This document shows positions 55,922 through 64,000 of a DNA stretch of 64,000 bases, piece after piece. Within the stretch, counting starts at the first letter, position 1. Each line of letters opens with the position of its first letter. This stretch comes from Agapanthus africanus (lineage: Eukaryota; Streptophyta; Magnoliopsida; Asparagales; Amaryllidaceae). The stretch lies in assembly GCA_030015575.1 (NCBI GenBank), contig JASDDO010000028.1, positions 28,189,154-28,253,153 of the forward strand. The letters run 5' to 3'. The translations under genes and the position numbers were made by a program. A model generated the notes under the pieces. The model had not been told where the DNA came from. It did no database searches and saw only the letters and a list, made by a program, of their open reading frames with translations.

Positions 55922-57496
55922 TATTGTTATTTATTTGGTGTGCTAGTTTTAATTACCGCAATCAAGACGGTTTCGCTTGGTAGATAGCCGGATGAGTACG
56001 GGTCGGTCCATGGAGAGATGGGAAACTTTTTCTTAGTGTTTTAACGAGTTAAGTCCAAATTGTCCAGGTTTATTTAAGATTAACTATATACTAAATATGT
56101 ATATAAAAAAGAGCTTGTTAGGGTTAGGATTAGATTAGTTTGAGTTAGGAGCTCGCTCACTTCTTTCGTTGCCACTCTTAATATCGATGTTACGGTAATC
56201 GGCAACAACGGGAATTAGCACGACTAGAAAGGAAACTTGCGAGTATAAGCTAGGCTTTCCAACGCTTAGTTCTTTCCGTTTGGTCCTTGTCCGTCCGTTC
56301 TTGGCTCTTAGCCATAACCTCCGGTCAATTTAACCACAACCGGTCTCACTAGGGTGTCACCACTATCATGTAGGATAGGGTGCCGTAGGGAGCGGATAGC
56401 GATTGAATTGATAGGAGTTCGAATCAAGATGTTGGGAAAAGAAAAGAGTGAGAGAGATTTCCTTCTCTCAAACTTCGCTTATCCTTCCCTAACAAGTGAG
56501 AAACTACTCACCCATTATAAAGAAAAAGAAAATAAAAAAAACAAAGAAGATAGAAAGAAATGAGTTAGAGAATCACAACTAGCTATTTAGGACCTCACTT
56601 AGGCAAGGATCACACTTAAGCATCATTGTTGTAAGGATAAAGGAAAAGAGAAAAAGAAAACAAACATACAAACAAATAACAACAACTAATTTAACAACAG
56701 GAATTACAAGCAAATATAAGAACTCAATTATAAGAAATGCAAATAAAAAAACTTTTCTTTATTTATTATTCACTCAAAAGCTCACTATAATGTTAATGGA
56801 GAATAGATGAAGAGGAAGAAGAAGTCACAAACTACTAAACTAAATCGTAACACAAGAATAAACATCCTTAACTTGGCTTGAAACTGGGCTATTTATAGGC
56901 AGATAGATAAAATCCTAGGGCCAAAATCTGAGCCCTTACACAATTACAAAATTACCCTAAAAATATCTACTGGATCCAAGTCAACTCGGCCGCGGAACCG
57001 CCGCATAAGTGCCACATAGGCCGCGGTTCCGCGGCCCTTTGGGTGATTTTTTGTGCTGTTTTTCTGGGGTTTTCCATTTTGTTGTTCTTCTCTGTTTAGT
57101 ACACTTAGTTTTTCAGAATCACTTCATTTTTCTCCCAGATTCTCAACAGTCCAAAAAGATGAAAGAATGTGGACTTTTGCCTTGATCTTCTTGAGCTCCG
57201 CATTATTAACTCGATTCTTGTGCTGCCTCCTTGTGCTTTGTGCATGAATGACCTTTGATTGCCATTTTGTCCCTCGAACTGGTAGGCGGCATCTGACGGA
57301 TGGTGAGCGGAAACCCTTATTTTTATCCGTTGTTGACAGTTGTCCTGAATTTGTCGCGACTGTTCTTGATTTTCATTGTTTAGAGATGAGAACCTGTAAC
57401 CTGCAATTATTTAGCAAACACGGATCAAGAGTACCTACCTATATACAATACGATCAAGAATGGGCGGTATAAAAGTGCAAAATTCTGATATGAACA
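55922..57496 (-). repeat. Solo LTR E2 inserted in copia element C
   Basis: Flanked by a perfect 5-bp duplication GGTGT on the plus strand (55917-55921 and 57497-57501), and copia RNase H similarity lies on both sides. On the minus strand it begins TGTTCATATCAG, like E1 (TGTTCATCACAG), and has a TATA box CCTATAAATAGCCC (about 56887-56900). Length 1575 bp with no internal region, so a solo LTR left by recombination. It is related to E1 but strongly diverged. Confidence 0.8.
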
Positions 57497-58920
57497 GGTG
57501 TCCTGTTTGGAACTCTTCCAACAGACCGCCCCTTTATTGAGGGTAAACACATAACCCGAGATGGATTTAAAGTCATCCTTGTCACTTTGGAAGCCAGAGA
57601 TGGTAAAAGCCTCGATCTGGAGGTCCCCATTACCGTACACTAAGAACATCTGCTTAGTCCTTCTTAGGCACTTAAGAATGTTTTTTTACTGCTATCCAAT
57701 GTTTCTCACCTGGGTTGGACTGATACATGCTTACGACGCTAAGTGCGTAAGCTATATCTGGTCTGGTATATAACAACGCATATATTATCGACCCTACCGC
57801 CGAAGGGTAGGATGCTATGCTCATGCGAGCCCTCTCCTTATTAGCCTTGGAAGACATCTCTTTGGAGAGGGTGATTCCGTGACAAGCGGGTAAGTTACCG
57901 CGCTTAGAATCCTCCATACTAATCCTCTTTAGTACGGTGTCTATGTACCTCGACTGTGAAAGTCCCAACATTCTTTTAGATCTGTCACGATAGATCTTAA
58001 TTCTCATAATGTATGAGGCATCACCCAGGTCTTTCATAGAGAACTTCTGTGGCAAGAACAGTTTGGCCGATTGTAGCATAGGAATATCATTTCCTATCAG
58101 GAGAATGTCATCCACGGATAAAACGAGGAATACCACAGTTCTTGCTACAATCTTCTTATAAATATAAGCTTCATCTACATTTTTGATAAAGTCAAATTTC
58201 TTGACCATCTCATCAAAGCAGATGTTCTAACTCCGCGATGCCAGCTTTAATCCATAAATGGATTTAAGCAACTTGCACACCTTTCCGTTGCTCTCACTGT
58301 CTATGAAACCCTCTGGTTGATCCATGTAAACACACTCTTCTAAACTTCTATTTAGAAAAGAGGTTTTAACATCTATCTGCCGGATGTCATAGTCATGGAA
58401 AGCAGCAATGACAAGTAGGATCCGCATGGATTTAAACATAGCCACTAGTGAAAAAGTTTCTTCATAGTCCAATCCTGGTCTTTGACGAAAACCTATAGCA
58501 ACAAGTCTAGTTTTGTAGGTTTCTACCTGACCATCTACACCAATTTTCTTTCTGAAGATCCATTTTCATCCTACGGGTTTTACCCCAATAAGAGCAAAAT
58601 CCAAATTCCATACTTTGTTTGGGTACATGGATTCCATCTCGGATCGCATAGCATCCAACCACTTCACCGAGTCTCTACTCGTGATGGCTTGCTGAAAACT
58701 AGTCGGCTCATCATCGTCGATGATGCAATCCTCTCGATCCCCGTTTATGAGAAAATTGTAGTCTCTCTCGGGTGGATGAAACTGCCTACTTGATCCGCGG
58801 AGTGGTGTAGGTACGTCCAGTTCCATTGAAATCTCAGGTTCTACTAAATTTTCAGAAATAGTTTTTGGTTCTGGAATTTCTTCCAACTCTATTGCACTCC
58901 CGCTTATCTCCTGTTCCTTC
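57497..58920 (-). pseudogene. Reverse transcriptase and RNase H remnant of copia element C
   Basis: Minus-strand frames at 58970-58566, 58472-58227, 58208-57672 and 57649-57497 carry the domain in order: PTSFQQAITSRDSVKWLDAM at the start of the reverse transcriptase, VKTSFLNRSLEECVYMDQPE, VDDILLIGND, then SMKDLGDASYIMRIKIYRD and the RNase H segment ending near KSSKQDT. The copia family is certain. Broken in several places. Confidence 0.9.
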
Positions 58921-58965
58921 ATAAAAGGAGAGAGAAAAGGGGAGAAAATTTCCCATGACTCAAGC

Positions 58966-59520
58966 CTCACGTGTTAAACACGTGAGCGCTTATATGTAGA
59001 GTATATAAATGCTGCAATCTAACAACTATAGGCTAAATAAGGCTCACGTGTTAAACACGTGAGCGCCTATATGCAAAACATATAGGCGCTGCAATCAAAC
59101 AACTAAAGGCTAAAAAAGCCTCACGTGTTAAACACGTGAGCGCTTATATGCAAAGTATATAAGTGCTAAATAAACATATTAAAACCCATATTGGGGTCAC
59201 GTGTTAAACACGTGACAACACCCTTTTGAAGCATTAGCTTCATATAGAATTAAACTCTATATATAGAATTAAATTCTATCTTTCGTATGCAAAGCTTATA
59301 AACACTGAAAGCAAATAACTAAAGGCCGACTTATCCTCACGTATTAAACACGTGGGCGCTTATATGCAAAGCATATATGCTCTGAAAGTAAATAGCCTAT
59401 AGGCCAAACTGGCCTCATGTGTTAAACACGTGAACGCTCATATGCAGGACATATGAGCGCTAAATAAAATAGGCAGAAATCCACACCATGGTCACGTGTT
59501 AAACACGTGAGAGCGCCTTC
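58966..59520. repeat. Array of ~75-bp units with two consecutive hairpins (G-box hairpin plus CGCxxATATG hairpin)
   Basis: Seven CACGTG hairpins occur (58966, 59043, 59120, 59196, 59338, 59412, 59494), with arms CTCACGTGT/ACACGTGAG or GTCACGTGT/ACACGTGAC around TAA. Most are followed by a second hairpin with arms such as AGCGCCTATATG and CATATAGGCGCT (59062-59090). Arm changes are matched: CGCCTATATG with CATATAGGCG, and CGCTCATATG with CATATGAGCG (59431-59459). Confidence 0.88.
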
Positions 59521-59945
59521 CTATATAGAATTAAATTCTACACTTGAGAAATACCTCCCTGGATTTTTCTAAAAGAGAAGGATCCTCTTTGTTAAACAGA
59601 GAACCGTTGAATTAAAGATCTAATGGTGATTAAACATAGAATTAAATTCTATCGATCTTTTTAAATGAAAAGGATATTTTCTGTTAAACAGAAAGTTGGT
59701 GGATCAAAGATCCAATGAGACGGAAAATATCTCTTATATCTTTCTAAACAGAGAAAGATCGTGCTCTGTTAAACCGAGCACCCTTAGATTAAAAATCCAA
59801 TAGTAATAAAAATATCACCGTTTAATAGAATAAAATTCTATATATTGGAAATATTCGCTCAATCTTGTTAAAAACAAGAAAACATATTCTGTTAAACAGA
59901 GAACCGTTGGATCAAAGATCCAACGGTGGGAAAAAATTTCCCAAA
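59521..59945. repeat. Second hairpin field: AGAATTAAATTCT, CTGTTAAACAG and GGATCAAAGATCC types
   Basis: Repeated short perfect inverted repeats: TAGAAT-TAA-ATTCTA (near 59531, 59636), TTTCTGT-TAA-ACAGAAA (59679-59695), TCTGT-TAA-ACAGA (59888), GGATC-AAA-GATCC (near 59701 and 59909, the latter extended to ten-base arms CCGTTGGATC/GATCCAACGG). They alternate in a rough order, so the field arose by duplication of a multi-hairpin block. Confidence 0.8.
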
Positions 59946-60024
59946 CAAATTTTGAGACCAATTAAATCAATTGGAATCTCTCAATAAGAGATTTTCTCAA
60001 AACTAACTAACAATTTGCCTCCAC

Positions 60025-60085
60025 TATATAAAGGACCCGAGACTTCAAGTCTCTCTCTCTCACACACACACACACTACAGAAAGA
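60025..60085 (+). promoter_or_regulatory. TATA box and probable transcription start of insert D
   Basis: CTATATAAAGGACC is followed within 30 bp by a CT-rich then CA-repeat leader (TCTCTCTCTCTCACACACAC), the typical start region of plant LTR transcripts. The hairpin fields upstream would then be the U3-like regulatory part. Inference from sequence pattern only. Confidence 0.5.
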
Positions 60086-61230
60086 CCACAGAGACAGAAA
60101 CAAAAAAAAGACAGATAGCAATCAAAAAGAATAGAGAAATTAATTCTCAAAGAAGAAGATCTTCCTCTTCAAATCCCTAGTTAAAAAAACACAGAGACCA
60201 TAATATCTCTTTTACCTATTTAAGAGTTTAACCCCTTCACACAAGAACTTAGTTCTTCCTCTGGTTTGAGATTTGCAAAAGCAATTCTCCCCACAATTTG
60301 AGAATTTAATTCTCATCAGGGAGATTCTGTTCTTCAGATTCAAAACTTAGGGGAAAAGAACTAGGTTAAAAAGAAAGAGAAAGAAAAGGAACATATATTC
60401 TAGGAATTTAATTCCTCCGAAATTAGGGTTTAATCCTACATAAAGAACTTAGTTCTTATAAAAAGAAAAGAAGAACTTAGTTCTCCCATTAAAAAATGAT
60501 CCAAGAAACCTTGATGATCATCGATGACTAAAATGTCATTAACAGAGATTAATATCTCTAAAAAGAAAAAGAACTTGGCGTCTCACGTGAAACACACATG
60601 AGAAAAATTAATGCTTAGCACTATTATAGCGCCTCACGTATTTCCCACGTGATTGCCCAAAACAAAAAAAGAGCTAAAACGCTTCGCGTGCTTCCCACGT
60701 GAGCATCCAAAAAACAAAGAAAACTTATTTGGGTTGATTGGGAAGCCACCAAATAAAACAACCCAGCACCCCAAAAATAAAGCAATCACGTGAAATACAC
60801 GTGAAACAAAAAAAAGAGGCTGAGTGCCTCACGTGATTCACACGTGAGCACCAGAGCTCTAGCCAAGTGCTTAGAACTTCTGTCTAGAGAAAAAGGGGTG
60901 AACAAACAAAACCCGAAATCAATGCTCAACACCTCACGTGCTTCCCACGTGAGTGCCATACAAAGTACTTAGCACTCTATATTCAGTCAAAATGACTAAG
61001 TGCTTAGCACTGATTGGGCAGCGCCCTGATTGGGCAGCGCCCATATCTGAGCGCCTCACGTGTTTCACACATGAGCGCCATAGAAAATTAGTGCTTAGCA
61101 CTATGGTAGCGCCTCACGTGAAAAGCACGTGAGTGCTAGAAAAGATTAATGCTGAGCACTATTCCAGCACCCCACATGAAACCCACGTGAGCGCTGTATG
61201 TCTTAGTGCTTAGCATTATTGGGTAGTATA
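60086..61230. repeat. Downstream hairpin field of insert D
   Basis: AAGAAC-TTA-GTTCTT types (near 60245, 60440, 60464), GAGAAT-TTA-ATTCTC (60300), AGGAAT-TTA-ATTCCT (60402), AGTGC-TTA-GCACT (near 60610, 60997, 61083), and CTCACGTG/CACGTGAG around ATTCA, CTTCC or AAAAG (60822, 60935, 61116). The central triplet is mostly TTA here and TAA upstream. Confidence 0.8.
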
Positions 61231-62449
61231 GAAACCCAATCTCAGCCCAGATTGGCTAAGTCTCATGAGGTTAAACCTCTTTGATTTTAAATCAACCGAG
61301 CCCATATGCTCGTGATTTCCAAACTGATCTTAGTCTCAAACATGACTAATAATCTCTCAATTGATGATATCCAAAATGATATTCATTCCATATCTCCTAA
61401 GGTAATCTTAGTCTCAAATATGACTAACGATTCTTATGTCCATCACCTCCTTTCCCTTAATACGGGATTTGGTTTAAGGTACATCTCTCCACACCTCTGA
61501 TATATGTAGTTGTAATTTCTCAACGTCTTCGGAGAGGTGGCGGGTCCCGACAACCGACAACTCCTTTCTTATCCCAACTTGATATAAAATTTCATCAAGA
61601 TAGGGAATGATACATCCCACATTAATGTACCTTCAAATTGATGTGCACGCCTCAAATCAGATCACACCCCAAATTAGGCGCATTCCATGCCACTATTTTC
61701 CACTCCGCCACGTAAAAAATACACGTGCGCGTAAGATGGATAATGGACCGAAACGTTCATAAACTAAACTTTGCCTCAAACACGGCGATGTTGGACCGAA
61801 ATGTCCTTAAACTAAAATCCTTCCCCAAAACGGGAATGTTGGACCGAAATGTCCTTAAACTAACATTTGTCCCCAAAACGGGAATGTTGAACCGAAATTT
61901 CCTTAAACTAATATTTTCCCCAAACATGGCGATAATGGACCGTGATGTCCTTAAACTAAACTAATTGGGCCCAAATACTCATATATTTAAATTGATCTTG
62001 ATCTCAAACTAGATTAACGATCCTTAAATAAAACAAACCCAAATCTAAAATATACGGATTTGGAATAATCCACATCCCTATGGGCGATGACATAAACTAG
62101 TCTCCGTATACAATCTACGGGCAACCCAAACAAACAAAAATACACACAACAAGAAGTGAACTTCAGGAGCAGGAGAAAGTGGTTATCGCAACGCGATAAC
62201 GTAATTAACTGCAGTGGCTTGCGTCTGCAGGAAAGAGCGTCCCCACGATAAAAAACCCCTCACAAATGAGGGGGAATCTGATGAAGTCACGCTACAACGG
62301 TCGCGCCTGTCCAAACCTTCGATATATGGTGCCATAAATCAACTTAGTATCTTCGGAGAGGTGGATGGATAAGTCCAAATAGCTTCTGCCCCCAATTTCA
62401 GGCAAGATGATACATCCCAATTCGTCTCTGTTTTCGGCGGTGGACATCA
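61231..62449. repeat. Right part of insert D with a 48-bp tandem array and duplicated segments
   Basis: Five units of about 48 bp (61738-61965) share TTGGACCGAAATGTCC then TTAAACTAA and CCCCAAAACGGGAATG. GATCTTAGTCTCAAACATGAC recurs in variants near 61327, 61405 and 61992. CTTCGGAGAGGTGG with GATACATCCCA occurs near 61528-61620 and again near 62351-62420. No coding frame. Confidence 0.75.
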
Positions 62450-64000
62450 CCTTTTCAAGAAATTGAGTTTCCATGAAGCGGGCATGATAAGAAACAAAGA
62501 CGTTTTGTTCCTTAGCATAATAGAAATAATACCACCTAGAGTTTTTGGGTGTCCCACAAATTTACAAAATACTGAACGTGCCTCGAGTTTGTCCGCATGA
62601 ACCATTTTGACAAAAGCAGGACAACCCCATATTTTAAGATAATTAAGACAGGGTTTCTTCCCACTCCATATTTCATATAGAGTGGTAGTCACAGAATTAG
62701 TTGGAACCTTATTCAATAGGTATGCAGCAGATTCTAGTACATAACCCTAGAAGGAGGGCGGCAACTCAGCATTACTCATCATGGAACGCACCATATCGAG
62801 TAGGGTGCGATTTCGTCTTTCTGATACACCGTTTGTGTAGAGGTGTGTATGGAGGAGTAAGCTGAGAGAGAATTCCATTCTCTTTTAGATATTCCAGGAA
62901 CTCGGCACTTAAGTATTCACCACCCCGATCCGATCGGAGCATCTGATACTTTTGCCGGTTTGCTTTTCCGCTTCATTCTTATACTCCTAAAATTTCTCAA
63001 AGGCCTCGAATTTATGTTTCATCAAGAATACATGTCCATACCTTGAGAAATTATCGGTGAAAATAATGAAGTAGGAGCAACCACTTCTTGCATGTGTAGA
63101 CATTGGCCTACACACGTCGCTGTGTATGAGTCCCAGGAGCTCAGTAGCTCTTTCTCCGTGTCCAGTGAACAGAGTTTTTGTCATCTTTCCTCTGATACAT
63201 GATTGAAAAGTTTCATATTATTGATACTCAAACGGATCTAAGAATACTTCTTTATGTAAGTTAGTCATTCGTGTTTCATTGAAATGTCTAAATCTACAAT
63301 ACCATAAGAAAGCTTGGTTTAATTCTGAAGTCTTTCTTTTTAGTGTGTTTTGGACGTTGAAAACTTGATGTTGATTGAGAATGTATATTCTGTTATTAAG
63401 TGTACCCGACCCAACCATTTCATGATTTAGGTGAATTTTTATGACATTGCTTTCACCTGCAAAATTATATCCTTCATTTGATAACAAAGATACAGATATA
63501 ATATTGCATATCATACTGGGTACACAAAAGCAGTTACGCAATAACAAAATATGTCCACTCGCCAATCCTAGGTGATATTCTCCTACTGCAACAGCATCCA
63601 CACTGGTTCCGTTGCCAACCGTGAGGGTCATATCATATTTTCTCAAAAATCTATGGCTTCTCAGCGCCTGCAATGAATTACAGATGTAAGATCCTGATCC
63701 GGTATCCAATACCAAGGAAGTAGTGTTTATAGAGAAACGGTTTTCAATCACGAACACACCTGAAGCCGAAGCCACAACTTGCTTCGTGTCCTGATTTTTG
63801 GCTTTCAAAGACCGGCAATCTTTTTTCCAATGTCCCTTTTTCCGACAGTAGAAACATTATTCCTTTATGGCTGCTCCCCTTTCCTTTTCCTTTCCCTTTC
63901 CCTGCACCTTCTGCACACCTCCCCTCGGTTAGGTGGGGGCATTCTTCTTCTTCCCCTTGGCCTTAGTCTTGGATCTAGCAGAAGAAGATTTCCCAATAAA
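62450..64000 (-). pseudogene. Gag zinc knuckle, protease and integrase remnant of copia element C
   Basis: Read on the minus strand from the right edge: a CCHC zinc knuckle of Gag (about 63855-63805, KKGHWKKDC), protease with LDTGSGSYIC (about 63715-63685), GAG-pre-integrase segment LWYCRFRHFNETRM (about 63310), and integrase core (IIFTDNFSRYGHVF, about 63075-63030, and later SVTTTLYEIWSGKKP near 62690). The order is standard copia. The window ends inside gag. Broken in several places. Confidence 0.88.

Larger units (their letters stand above)
58921..62449 (+). mobile_element. Insert D: unassigned 3.5-kb non-coding element rich in short hairpins
   Basis: Copia similarity stops at about 58921 and restarts at about 62450, so 3.5 kb was inserted in pol of C. 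CCTTC (58916-58920) and CCTTT (62450-62454) could be a slightly changed 5-bp duplication; the ends are not resolved. Inside, a region packed with hairpins (58966-59945) precedes a TATA box (CTATATAAAGGACC, 60025-60038) and a CT/CA-rich leader (60045-60080). Then come more hairpins (60130-61220) and a 48-bp tandem array (61738-61965). No coding frame is recognised. The promoter-like layout suggests a very long solo LTR or a non-autonomous LTR-type element, but I do not recognise the family. Confidence 0.65.
53574..64000 (-). mobile_element. Ty1/copia retrotransposon C (broken, runs past the right edge)
   Basis: Minus orientation: gag zinc knuckle and protease at the right edge, integrase, then reverse transcriptase and RNase H, polypurine tract (GCAAGTAGGAGAT at 55520-55532) and 3' LTR (53574-55519). 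The reverse transcriptase motifs resemble those of Angela/BARE-type copia. It is interrupted by a solo LTR (55922-57496) and by insert D (58921-62449), and the coding part has several further breaks. It sits in the leader of fragment B, so it is younger than B and older than its own inserts. The 5' LTR lies beyond the window. Confidence 0.85.

Noticed and set aside
58966-59520. CRISPR-like array of evenly spaced short palindromic repeats
   Set aside because: The context is a plant retrotransposon, spacers are themselves repeated hairpins rather than unique sequence, and there are no cas genes.

Overview
The window looks like a gene-poor, retrotransposon-rich stretch of a flowering-plant nuclear genome. 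The evidence is a two-exon plant pectin methylesterase with GT-AG splicing, several plant-type LTR retrotransposons (Ty3/gypsy Tat lineage and Ty1/copia), non-autonomous DNA transposons and AT-rich spacers. I see no bacterial operons, rRNA genes or convincing tRNA genes. Species, and monocot versus eudicot, cannot be decided from this sequence.

Host genes lie only in the first 24 kb. A small unrecognised gene (1923-19998) can be modelled with three phase-compatible exons encoding 71 residues. Its first intron would be about 17.6 kb, because it hosts a 13.7 kb Tat retrotransposon (2927-16632, 5-bp target duplication TTTAC) and a 1.65 kb inverted-repeat DNA transposon (17068-18715) that itself contains a second element (17483-18212). 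About 730 bp further on lies a type I pectin methylesterase with an N-terminal inhibitor-like pro-region (20729-23750, 582 residues). It is complete, with all catalytic residues and a phase-1 intron of 1273 bp.

From 24 to 27 kb there are only small inverted-repeat elements and spacer. From 27 kb to the right edge the sequence is almost wholly layered retroelements. A copia element A (27473-36649, duplication TATAT) sits inside the LTR fragment of an older relative (G). A second Tat-type gypsy element F (37702-47333) carries an antisense coiled-coil frame and an 86-bp minisatellite. It is cut on its right by an LTR of a different family (E1, 47334-49154). A copia fragment B (50419-53573) is interrupted by a reverse-oriented copia element C (53574 to beyond the window). 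C in turn holds a solo LTR (E2, 55922-57496) and a 3.5 kb non-coding insert D (58921-62449).

The most unusual sequence is insert D. It has a TATA box, no coding capacity, and dozens of short near-perfect hairpins of different sequence. Most are centred on TAA or TTA, and many carry paired CACGTG boxes. Base changes in one arm are matched in the other. I do not recognise its family. All retroelements are described as fossils; only the Tat element at 2927-16632 looks whole.
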